Below, piece after piece: positions 41,548 through 49,504 of a stretch of 64,000 nt of DNA; within the stretch, counting starts at the first letter, position 1, and every line of letters starts with the position of its first letter. A program made the position numbers and the translations under genes. A model generated the notes under the pieces. It made no database searches, was not told the DNA's origin, and saw nothing but the letters and a program-made list of their open reading frames with translations. This DNA comes from Acidimicrobiia bacterium (lineage in GTDB: Bacteria; Actinomycetota; Acidimicrobiia; Acidimicrobiales; AC-14): the NCBI GenBank assembly GCA_023265025.1, contig JAHFUP010000009.1, positions 41,499-105,498 of the forward strand, in the 5' to 3' direction.

Positions 41548-42057
41548 CTACGGCCTGCCCCGGACGGCGGCCAGCACCCGTTGCACGTCGCGGAGATGGT
41601 GGGAGCCCTCGTGGACCCCGTCACGGGCCATGGTCAGCGCGTCCCGTTCGACGCCGGCCACCACGCCCGTCCGGGTCCAGTCGTCGGCAGGAACCTCGGC
41701 CAGCACCGACGCCAGCTCGTCGCTCGCCAGGTCGAGCCAACCCATGACCTCGGTGCGGTCCAGGGCGTTGTAGTCGTGCCGGGCGGCCCGGTCGTCGCCG
41801 TCGAAGACGTCGATGGTGGGGTGGTTCTCGTAGGTGATCCGGCGGATGGCCGGTCCGAGGTGGTCGAGCCGGTCGGCGACGTGGGCGGTGTACTCCAGCG
41901 CCGACCAGGTGGACGGGTCGGGCCGGCGGCGGAACACCGCGTCCGGGCCATCCAGGGCACCGGGCGTGGCCAGCAGGGCCCGGTAGCGCCGGGGGAACGA
42001 CCGCACCGCGGCGATGGCGTCCTGCGGCGAAACCGTGTCGTAGTCGAGCCCGCACAC
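41548..42057 (-). CDS. DinB-like protein, copy 2
   Basis: A 169-residue four-helix-bundle protein of the DinB/maleylpyruvate-isomerase-like type. Metal-ligand positions are visible in WSALEYTAHVADRLDHLG and HEGSHHLRDVQRVL. It is a close paralogue of the protein directly upstream. GTG 42057 is assumed, but the frame is open to a CTG at 42093 that overlaps the upstream TGA; using it would restore the TCPVCG Cys pair that corresponds to CEECG in the paralogue. Such proteins are often metal-dependent thiol transferases; the substrate is unknown. Confidence 0.75.
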   Translation of the reverse strand: MCGLDYDTVSPQDAIAAVRSFPRRYRALLATPGALDGPDAVFRRRPDPSTWSALEYTAHVADRLDHLGPAIRRITYENHPTIDVFDGDDRAARHDYNALDRTEVMGWLDLASDELASVLAEVPADDWTRTGVVAGVERDALTMARDGVHEGSHHLRDVQRVLAAVRGRP

Positions 42058-42089
42058 CGGGCAGGTGAAGCCTCGACGGCCCGCCTTTC

Positions 42090-42632
42090 TCAGCTATCCG
42101 CCTTGTGCCGGTCGCGGACAGCCCTGAGCCCGCGGCCGATGTCGAGCAGATGGTGGCTGCCCTCGTGGACGGCCCGCCGGGCCATGAGGCGGACGGAGCG
42201 TTCCTCGCCGCGCCGGATGCCGGCCCGGTCCCACCCGTCGTCCGGCACCGCCTCCAGCGTGGTGGCGAGGCGTTCGGCGTTGACGGCCAGGGCGTCGGTC
42301 ACCGCCTCCGGGTCGTCCTCGTTGTACCGACGTTCGGTGGCCAGCTCGTCCGGCGGAGGCCCCTCCATGACCGGCATGTCCTCGGCCAGGCACTGGCCGA
42401 TCCACCGGTCGTAGTTGTCGAAGACGTCGCGCACGTGCGCCGCGTACTCGAGGGCCGACCAGACCTCCGGCGCCGGCCGCTCCCGCACGAGGGCGTCGCC
42501 GTCCTCGCCTTTCAGGAAGCGGGTGAGGGGGGCGCGGTAGCGCTTGGCGAACGAGCGGACGGTTGCCGGCGCCTCGGCCGGGTCGAGCGCCTCGTAGTCG
42601 AAGCCGCACTCCTCGCAGGGCGGGAGTGTCAC
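42090..42632 (-). CDS. DinB-like protein, copy 1
   Basis: A 180-residue protein. An N-terminal CEECGFDYE pair of Cys is followed by the helical bundle with WSALEYAAHVRDVFDNY and HEGSHHLLDIGRGLRAV, the expected metal-binding His positions. Its GTG overlaps the TGA of the EF-G-like gene (GTGA, 42629-42632), so translation is coupled. Together with copy 2 this is a tandem duplication within one operon. Confidence 0.8.
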   Translation of the reverse strand: MTLPPCEECGFDYEALDPAEAPATVRSFAKRYRAPLTRFLKGEDGDALVRERPAPEVWSALEYAAHVRDVFDNYDRWIGQCLAEDMPVMEGPPPDELATERRYNEDDPEAVTDALAVNAERLATTLEAVPDDGWDRAGIRRGEERSVRLMARRAVHEGSHHLLDIGRGLRAVRDRHKADS

Positions 42633-44692
42633 TCGGCCGCGGCCTTGGCGACCTTGTCGACGAGGTGGGCGGGCAGGACGTCGTAGTGGTCGTGGCGGAC
42701 GGTGAACCGCCCGCGCCCGCCGGTGATCGACCGGAGGTCGATGGCGTAGCGCAGGATCTCCGACGTGGGGACCAGGGCGCTGATCATCTGCTCGCCCAGG
42801 GCCGCCACCTCGGTGCCCTGCACCCGGCCCCGCCGGGAGTTCAGGTCGCCCATGACGTCGCCCTGGTAGGCGGGCGGCACGGTCACCTCGAGCAGCGAGA
42901 CCGGCTCGAGCAGGACGGGCCCGGCCTTCGCCATCGCATCCTTGAACCCGAGCGAGCCCGCCATCTTGAAGCTCATCTCCGACGAGTCGACCGGGTGGAA
43001 CTTGCCGTCGAACACCGTGACCCGCACGTCGACCACCGGATAGCCGAACACGCCGGCGGTGGCCATGGTCTCGAGCACCCCCTTCTCGACCGCGGGGATG
43101 AACTGCCGGGGGATGGCGCCGCCGACGATCTTGTCGACGAACTCGAACCCGCCGCCGCGCTCCATCGGCTCGACCTTGAGGAACGCCACGCCGAACTGGC
43201 CGTGGCCACCCGTCTGCTTCTTGTACTTGCCCTCGGCGTCGGCGGAGGCGGTGATCGTCTCCCGGTAGGCGACCTTTACGTCCTCGGTGAGGACCTCGAC
43301 CCCGAACTTCCGCTGCAGGCGCTCGGTGACGATCGACAGGTGGGTGTCGCCCATGCCCGACAGCAGGGTCTGGTGGGTCTCGTCGTCGCGGCGGACGTGC
43401 AAGGCCTGGTCCTCGTCCTGCAGGCGGTGCAGCGAGGTCATCAGCTTGTCCTCGTCGCCCTTGGACTTGGGGCGGATGGCGACTGTGAGGACCGGCACCA
43501 GCGGCTCGGGCGGGGTCACGACCACCGGCGTGCCCTTCGGCGCCAGCGTGTCGCCCGTCAGGGTGTCGGACAGCTTGGCTACCGCACCGATGTCGCCGGC
43601 GGGCAGCTCCGAGAGGCCCTCCTGCTCCTTGCCCCGCATGGTGAAGAGATTGTGCAGCTTCTCGTCGGAGTGGGTGCGGGGATTGGTGAGGGTGGAGTCG
43701 GGCCGGATGGTGCCCGACAGGACCTTCAGGAAGGACACCTTGCCGACGTAGGGGTCCGCCACGGTGCGGTAGACGAGCGCGAGCGGCTGGCCGGCGGGGT
43801 CGGGGGTCACCTCGGTGGTGCCGCCGGGCGACTCCACGCTGACCGGGGGCCGGTCGAGGGGCGAGGGCCCGACCTCGACGATGAACTGGGCCAAGCGGTC
43901 GATGCCGATCAGCTTGGTGGCCGACCCGCAGGCGACGGGGAAGACGCTGGCCTCGGCGACTCCCTTGGCCAGGGTGTCCTCCAGCTCCTTGGGGCTGATG
44001 GCCTCGCCCTCCAGGTAGCGCATCATGAGGTCGTCGTCGGCCACGACGATGCCCTCGACCAGGTTGTCGCGCACCTCGTGCTCCCGGGCCGCCATGTCCT
44101 CGGGGATCTCGGCGATGGTCGACTTGGGCCCGCCGTCGTAGAGGACGGCCGTGTCGGTGAGGAGGTCGGCGACGCCCCGGAACGTCGCTTCCTCCCCGAT
44201 GGGCAGCTCTAGGGGCGCCACGCCGGCACCGAAGCGGTTCTGCAGCTCGGCCAGGGTCCGGTCGAAGCTGGCCCGCTCCCGGTCGAGCTTGTTGATGAAG
44301 AACATCCGGGGCAACCCGAGCTCCGAGGCGATCCGCCAGGCGACCTCGGTCTGGACCTCCACGCCCTCGACCGCGCTCACCACGAGGATCGCCAGGTCAG
44401 CCACCCGCATCGCGGTGTGCATATCGCCCACGAAGTCGGCGTAGCCGGGGGCGTCGAGCAGGTTGATCTTGAAGCCGTCGTGCTCGAAGGGCGCCAGCGA
44501 CAACGACAGCGACAGGTGGCGGCGGACCTCTTCGGCGTCGAAGTCGGTCGTCGTCGTGCCGTCTTCGACCCGGCCCATGCGGTTGATGGCGCCGGAGCAG
44601 AACAGCAGGGCCTCGGCCAGGCTGGTCTTGCCGGCGCCTCCATGGCCTACGAGGGCGACGTTGCGGATCTTGGCGGGAGGGAAGCTCTTCAC
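42629..44692 (-). CDS. Elongation factor G-like GTPase
   Basis: A 687-residue protein with a GTG start. The GTPase domain has G1 (GHGGAGKTSLAEALL), G3 (DAPGYADFVGDM) and G4 (INKLDRERASF). Domains II-V follow in EF-G order, including GHGQFGVAFLKVEP and the domain V end VMGDLNSRRGRVQGTE. The atypical G1 (GHGGAGKT rather than AHIDAGKT) and shorter switch region place it with the FusA2-type EF-G-like proteins of actinobacteria rather than canonical EF-G. The family's role is not settled; ribosome recycling or stress functions are discussed. It heads an operon with two DinB-like genes. Confidence 0.9.
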   Translation of the reverse strand: MKSFPPAKIRNVALVGHGGAGKTSLAEALLFCSGAINRMGRVEDGTTTTDFDAEEVRRHLSLSLSLAPFEHDGFKINLLDAPGYADFVGDMHTAMRVADLAILVVSAVEGVEVQTEVAWRIASELGLPRMFFINKLDRERASFDRTLAELQNRFGAGVAPLELPIGEEATFRGVADLLTDTAVLYDGGPKSTIAEIPEDMAAREHEVRDNLVEGIVVADDDLMMRYLEGEAISPKELEDTLAKGVAEASVFPVACGSATKLIGIDRLAQFIVEVGPSPLDRPPVSVESPGGTTEVTPDPAGQPLALVYRTVADPYVGKVSFLKVLSGTIRPDSTLTNPRTHSDEKLHNLFTMRGKEQEGLSELPAGDIGAVAKLSDTLTGDTLAPKGTPVVVTPPEPLVPVLTVAIRPKSKGDEDKLMTSLHRLQDEDQALHVRRDDETHQTLLSGMGDTHLSIVTERLQRKFGVEVLTEDVKVAYRETITASADAEGKYKKQTGGHGQFGVAFLKVEPMERGGGFEFVDKIVGGAIPRQFIPAVEKGVLETMATAGVFGYPVVDVRVTVFDGKFHPVDSSEMSFKMAGSLGFKDAMAKAGPVLLEPVSLLEVTVPPAYQGDVMGDLNSRRGRVQGTEVAALGEQMISALVPTSEILRYAIDLRSITGGRGRFTVRHDHYDVLPAHLVDKVAKAAAE

Positions 44693-44811
44693 GGGCGCCT
44701 CGCTGCTTCGTCGGCGGGGAGCCGCCGGTCCTGGGGTAGAAGAACAGTCAGACTACCGGGCCGCCCTGGTAGCCTCTAGGGGCGGAATCGGTTTTCTGAA
44801 GGAGTTGGATT

Positions 44812-45576
44812 TTGTTCGACAAACGGTGCCGAGCGGGGGTCGAGCGCAGCCTTCGGCCTGTCGGCTCGGGCTTGAAGAAGGTCGGCATCACCGCCGATCA
44901 GCTCACAGTGCTCGGTCTGGTCCTGTCCGTCGGCTGTGCCGCGGCCATCGCCAACGGCTGGCTTTTCGTCGGTTGGTGCCTCCTGGCCGCCTCGGCCGTG
45001 CCCGACGTGCTCGACGGCGCCGTGGCCAAGGCCTCCGGCACGTCGTCGCCCCGGGGCGCCTTCTTTGACTCCGTGGTCGACCGCGTCAGCGACACCGTGG
45101 TGCTGGGGGGCCTGGCCTGGTACCTGGCCAACACCCACAGCCCCCACGCCGCCCTGCTGCCCCTTGCCATCGTCGGCGCGTCGAATCTCGTCTCCTACGA
45201 GCGGGCCCGGGCCGAGTCGCTGGGCTTCACCGCCCGGGGTGGTCTCATGGAGCGGGCGGAGCGCATGATTGCCGTCGGCCTCGGTCTCCTCTTCAGCTTC
45301 ATCCTCATCCCGATGCTGTGGCTGATGCTGGGCCTCACCATCCTCACCGCCATCCAGCGCTTCGTGATGGTCTGGCGGCAGGCCAGTGCCACGGTCCCGC
45401 GGCGCCCGGCGAACGATCGACTGACCGGCCGGTGGTCCGCCCGGCGGCCGTCGGTGGGGTTCGGCGGCGAGGGGTTCCGGCTGCGCGGCCAGCGCGGTGA
45501 TTCGGGCACCTGGAGGGCGCGCCGCGCGTCTCAGTCGCGGCCGGCCACCTGGCGCCGGGCCCGCACCCGGCCGTAG
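44812..45576 (+). CDS. CDP-alcohol phosphatidyltransferase (PI-phosphate synthase-like)
   Basis: A 254-residue membrane enzyme with a TTG start seven bases after GAAGGAG. The family signature is nearly intact: PDVLDGAVAKASG ... SPRGAFFDSVVDRVSD, i.e. D-x2-DG-x2-A-K-x8-G-x3-D-x3-D with Lys where Arg is usual. Four to six transmembrane helices follow and the C-terminal ~60 residues are Arg-rich and disordered. The adjacent acyltransferase suggests a role in phosphatidylinositol phosphate or PIM synthesis, as in other actinobacteria, rather than phosphatidylglycerol synthesis. Confidence 0.85.
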   Translation: MFDKRCRAGVERSLRPVGSGLKKVGITADQLTVLGLVLSVGCAAAIANGWLFVGWCLLAASAVPDVLDGAVAKASGTSSPRGAFFDSVVDRVSDTVVLGGLAWYLANTHSPHAALLPLAIVGASNLVSYERARAESLGFTARGGLMERAERMIAVGLGLLFSFILIPMLWLMLGLTILTAIQRFVMVWRQASATVPRRPANDRLTGRWSARRPSVGFGGEGFRLRGQRGDSGTWRARRASQSRPATWRRARTRP

Positions 45577-45680
45577 CCGCCCCTTCGCTCCTCCGCGCCC
45601 GGGCGTGGTGGGATCGCCGGCTCTTCCACTACATCCGCGCCGCGGCCTGGGCCGCCTGCGCCCTGCCGAGGCCGGCGGCG

Positions 45681-46472
45681 GTGCCGGTGTCGCGGGTGTT
45701 GTCCCGGGCGGTGCTGGCGTTGCCGAAGTCGGCGCGAGACCGGCACTTCGTCGCCCGCCACCAGTCCCGGGCCCGGGGCGTCACCCTGGCCGGAGCGGCC
45801 GAGAAGGCCGCGGTCCGCGAGGCCTTCGCCTCCTATGCCCGCTACTGGATGGAGTCGCTGCGGCTCCCCAGGATGACGCCGGCGGAGGTCGACGCCGGCT
45901 TCACCATCGAGGGGCTGGAGCACATCCGCGCCGCCCTCGATGCGGGAACCGGCGCCATCCTGGCCCTGCCCCACGTCGGCGGTTGGGAGGTCGGGGGGTC
46001 GTGGTTCGTCCGCCAGGGCTTCCCCCTGACCGTGGTGGTCGAGGCGCTCAAGCCGCCGGAGCTGTTCACCTGGTTCGCCGACCTGCGCCGCTCGCAGGGC
46101 TTCACCGTCATCCCCCTGTCCAAGTCGGCCGGCATCTCGGTCGTGCGGGCGCTGCGGGCCAACCAGATCGTGGCCCTCGTCTCCGACCGTGACATCGCCG
46201 GCGGGGGAGTGGAGGTCGACTTCTTCGGCGAGCGGACGACCCTGCCCGGGGGGCCGGCGACGCTGGCGTCCCGGTTCGGTGTCCCCCTTCTGCCCACCGC
46301 CGTCTACTTCAAGGGCGCCGGCCACCACGCCGTGGTCCGGCCGGCGCTGGCAATGGCCGGCGACCCCGTCGCCGACACCCAGGCCCTTGCCCACGAGCTG
46401 GAGGACCTGATCCGCGCCGCGCCGGCGCAGTGGCACTTGTTTCAGCCCAACTGGCCCTCTGACCGTCTCTGA
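45681..46472 (+). CDS. Phosphatidylinositol mannoside acyltransferase-like (LpxL/HtrB family)
   Basis: From GTG 45681, 263 residues. The HtrB-type core is clear: ILALPHVGGWEVGGSWFVRQ with the catalytic His and Glu, later VSDRDIAGGGVEVDFFGE and WHLFQPNW. In actinobacteria these proteins usually acylate PIM glycolipids. The frame is open back to 45501, and residues just before the GTG (LFHYIRAAAWAACALP) look like the missing N-terminal membrane helix. The true start may therefore be a non-canonical codon (CTG at 45510 or 45549) overlapping the preceding gene. Probably an operon with it. Confidence 0.85.
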   Translation: MPVSRVLSRAVLALPKSARDRHFVARHQSRARGVTLAGAAEKAAVREAFASYARYWMESLRLPRMTPAEVDAGFTIEGLEHIRAALDAGTGAILALPHVGGWEVGGSWFVRQGFPLTVVVEALKPPELFTWFADLRRSQGFTVIPLSKSAGISVVRALRANQIVALVSDRDIAGGGVEVDFFGERTTLPGGPATLASRFGVPLLPTAVYFKGAGHHAVVRPALAMAGDPVADTQALAHELEDLIRAAPAQWHLFQPNWPSDRL

Positions 46473-46487
46473 CGCAGTCGCAGGACG

Positions 46488-49391
46488 TCACTCCGGCACG
46501 CGCAACCGCTCCAGCTCGCCGAGCACCCGACGCACCTCGGCCTGGTCTCCGACCTGTTCGAACTCAAGCAGGCTCTCTTCGAGCATCCGGCGTGAACGCA
46601 CGGGGTCGCCCTGCCGGTCGGCGATGTCGCCAAGAAAAGCCAGCGCCTCCGCCACGGTGCGGCGGCTTCCGAGCTGACGCTCGATGCCCAGGCACTCTTC
46701 AAGATGGCGTTCCGCCGTCGCGTAGTCGCCACCTCGGACGGCGAGCTGGCCCAGGAACCGGACCGTCTGGGCCACGCCCCTCTTGTTCCCGAGATGGCGG
46801 CTGATGGCGAGGCTCTCCGCCAGGTACCTGCGGGCGATGTCGTCGTCCCCCTGGAACCCGGCGAGCACGCCGAGGTTCTGGAGCGACAGTGAGATGCCGT
46901 GGAGGTCGCCGAGCTCGCGGTGCAGGTAGAGCGCCTCGCGGAACATTTCGTGTGCCTGCGCGGCCTCCTCGCCGTGCATCGTGCCGTCGAAGAGCTGATG
47001 CTCGATCAGGACGCCGAGGTTCATCAGGCTGGCGGCGAGGATCCGCTGGTCGGCGAGGTCTCGGCCGATGCCGATGACCTCGGCGTACAGCTTGCTCGCC
47101 GTCGGCAGGTCGCGGGTCGAGGAGGCGACGTTGGCCAGGCCGTTCAGCGCCGTCGCCACGCCTCGTCGGTCCCCGAGCTGCTCGAAGGCGACCGCGCTCC
47201 GTTGATGGAGCCGCCGGGCGGCCGGGTAATCGCACTGGTGGTGGGCGAGCACACCGGAGGCGTTCAGGCATCTGGCGACGACATCGGGCCCGGCAACGGA
47301 GGCCCGGGCCGCCGCCTCCAGCCACGATCGGCCCTCGGTGAGGTACCCCCGCACCTCCCAGAACCGGCTCAGCGAGAGCGTGAGCGCGACCAGCTCGGTT
47401 GCGGGCCCGTGTCCGCCGGCCCACTGGAGGGCGGCACGGAAGTTGTCGTGTTCGGCGTCCAGGATCGCCAGCCACGTGTCTTGGAGCGGGCCCTTCAGCT
47501 CCGGCTCGGCCGTACGGGCCAACCCGACGGCCCATCGCAAGTGGGCGTCCTTGGCCTCCGCGGCGATCCCTGCTGCGGTGAGCCGCTGCTGGCCGTAGTC
47601 CCGGATGGTCTCGAGCAGGCGGTACCGCATCACGCCGTCCCGCCGCTCCAACACGACCAGCGACTTGTCGACGAGCGCGGTCAGGCTCTCGACGACGTCG
47701 AGGTCAACGCTGTTGTCGTCGTGTACCGCCTCCGCTGCGTCCAGCGTGAACCCGCCGGCGAAGACCGACACGCGGCCGAGGACCTGCTGTTCATTGCCGG
47801 ACAGGAGGTCGTAGCCCCAGTCGAGCGCGACCTGGAAGGTCTGGTGTCGAACCGGACCGTGTCGCATGCTCCGGGTGAGGACCCGAACGTGGGCACCGAG
47901 CCGGCGCGCCATGTCCTCCAGCGGGACAAGGCGGGTGTGGGCGGCGGCCAGCTCGAGGGCGAGGGGCAGGCCGTCGAGCAGCCGGCAGATGTCCACCACG
48001 GCGGACGTCGGTCGCAGGTCGAGCCCGGGGGCGAACATGGCGGCCCGCTCGACGAACAGCCGCACGCCGTCGTAGGCCAACAGGGCTTCGAGATCACCGG
48101 TGCCGGCCGACGTGGGCACTGGTAATGGCGGTACGACCCACGTCGCCTCACCGGGCACCCGGAGCGGCTCCCGGCTGGTGATGACGATGCGCAGGCCAGG
48201 GCAGGCGCCCAGGAGGGTCGCGACCAGGGTGGCGCAGGCGGCGACGAGGTGCTCACAGTTGTCAAGGACGACCAGGGCATCGCGGTGGGCGAGCGATCCC
48301 ACGAGCGACTCCATCGAGTCGCAGCCCGGCGACTCGGGAATCCTGAGAACTGACAGCGCCTGTTGGGGCACGTGACCCGGATCGCGGACGTCGGCGAGCT
48401 CGATGAGCCAGACCCCGTCCGCGTGGGCACCTGCCAGCCGCCCGGCCAGCTCGAGGGCCAGGCGGCTCTTGCCGACGCCCGCCGGCCCGGTGAGGGTGAG
48501 AAGGCGGCTGCGCCGCGCCGCGACCTCCAGTTGGGACAGCTCGGCCCCACGCCCGACGAACGTCGAGAGCGCGGTCGGTAGGTTGGTCGGGTCGACTCGA
48601 CCGGAGGCGGCCTCCCCGTCCCCGATGGTCGCATCCACGATCCGGCGATTGGCCGCCACCGTGGCCGCCGACGGCTCGATGTCGAGCTCGGCCCGCAACG
48701 ACACCCGGCACCGCTCGAACGCCCGCACTGCGGCGGCGCGGTGGCCGGCCGCGTCGTGCGCCTTCATCAACAGCACATAGGACGACTCGCGGAACGGCTC
48801 GCGCTCGATGGCATCCTCGGCGGCGGCCACGGCGTCGTCGTAGTCAGCCGTGACCGTGCTCGCCTCGCTCAGGACCTCGAGGGCCTGGAGGTGCAGCTCG
48901 CGGTACTGCGCCTGGCGGGTCTCCACCCACGCGCCGGTCGCGCCGGGCAGGAAGTCGGCACGCGAGAGGGCGGCCGACTCGGCGGCCATTCGCCGGGCGG
49001 CCGTCGCTTCCCCCGACTCGAGCGCGGCCCGGGCCGCATGCAGTAGCCGTCCGGCCTCCTCGACGTCGACAGTCACAGCGACGGGCAGGTGGAGTCGGTA
49101 GCACCCCAGGGTGTGGCGGAGTACGTCGGACCCCGCCAGCCCGACCGCGTCGAGGCTCCCCCGAAGCCGGAAGATCACGCCTCGCAGCGAGGCCGGCCAC
49201 GTCGCCGGAGGGTCCTGACCACCCCACATGGCTTCGGCGAGCTCGTCGCGCGTGACCGGCCGGTCCCGTTCGAGGACCAGGTAGGCCAGCGCGATCCGCC
49301 CGCGGGGGCCGGGGACGGGGTCGGGGAAGGCCCGCCTGTCGATGTGTACGGCGGTGGCGCCGGTGAGTGCGAAGAAGATGCTCGCCACCAT
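46488..49391 (-). CDS. AfsR-type regulator (BTAD-STAND-TPR)
   Basis: A 967-residue protein. Residues ~1-95 are an OmpR/SARP-type winged helix (RGRIALAYLVLERDRPVTRD). Residues ~95-250 form the bacterial transcriptional activation domain (DYDDAVAAAEDAIEREPFRE, AFERCRVSLRAELDIEPS). An NB-ARC-like ATPase follows with Walker A (LTGPAGVGKSRLALELAG) and Walker B (ALVVLDNCEHLVAA). The C-terminal half is TPR repeats, clearest at the end (DDDIARRYLAESLAISRHLG). The ATP-binding motifs are intact. It is divergent from a secreted propeller protein gene and has heptamer direct repeats just before its start. Confidence 0.93.
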   Translation of the reverse strand: MVASIFFALTGATAVHIDRRAFPDPVPGPRGRIALAYLVLERDRPVTRDELAEAMWGGQDPPATWPASLRGVIFRLRGSLDAVGLAGSDVLRHTLGCYRLHLPVAVTVDVEEAGRLLHAARAALESGEATAARRMAAESAALSRADFLPGATGAWVETRQAQYRELHLQALEVLSEASTVTADYDDAVAAAEDAIEREPFRESSYVLLMKAHDAAGHRAAAVRAFERCRVSLRAELDIEPSAATVAANRRIVDATIGDGEAASGRVDPTNLPTALSTFVGRGAELSQLEVAARRSRLLTLTGPAGVGKSRLALELAGRLAGAHADGVWLIELADVRDPGHVPQQALSVLRIPESPGCDSMESLVGSLAHRDALVVLDNCEHLVAACATLVATLLGACPGLRIVITSREPLRVPGEATWVVPPLPVPTSAGTGDLEALLAYDGVRLFVERAAMFAPGLDLRPTSAVVDICRLLDGLPLALELAAAHTRLVPLEDMARRLGAHVRVLTRSMRHGPVRHQTFQVALDWGYDLLSGNEQQVLGRVSVFAGGFTLDAAEAVHDDNSVDLDVVESLTALVDKSLVVLERRDGVMRYRLLETIRDYGQQRLTAAGIAAEAKDAHLRWAVGLARTAEPELKGPLQDTWLAILDAEHDNFRAALQWAGGHGPATELVALTLSLSRFWEVRGYLTEGRSWLEAAARASVAGPDVVARCLNASGVLAHHQCDYPAARRLHQRSAVAFEQLGDRRGVATALNGLANVASSTRDLPTASKLYAEVIGIGRDLADQRILAASLMNLGVLIEHQLFDGTMHGEEAAQAHEMFREALYLHRELGDLHGISLSLQNLGVLAGFQGDDDIARRYLAESLAISRHLGNKRGVAQTVRFLGQLAVRGGDYATAERHLEECLGIERQLGSRRTVAEALAFLGDIADRQGDPVRSRRMLEESLLEFEQVGDQAEVRRVLGELERLRVPE

Positions 49392-49399
49392 GCACGAGA

Positions 49400-49416
49400 C
49401 GTTACGCGGCGTTACA
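49400..49416. promoter_or_regulatory. Direct heptamer repeat, possible SARP operator
   Basis: CGTTACG (49400-49406) and CGTTACA (49410-49416) repeat with a ten-base period, i.e. on one face of the helix. SARP-type regulators bind heptamer direct repeats spaced 11 bases, so this is close but not identical. It sits nine bases before the AfsR-type start and about 90 bases before the divergent gene, so it could serve either. Confidence 0.4.
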
Positions 49417-49504
49417 GCGATATTGCTGGGCGAGTGCTAGACCCCTGCCGGGGGGTGCGTTGCCGCGCTCGCACTCTGTCCCTTTCGCCCGTCCGGAGGA
49501 GACC

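Noticed and set aside
45497..46192. Plus-strand frame overlapping the acyltransferase
   Set aside because: The acyltransferase motifs (HVGGWE, SDRDIAGGG) lie in the other frame; this one is Gly/Arg/Pro-rich shadow.
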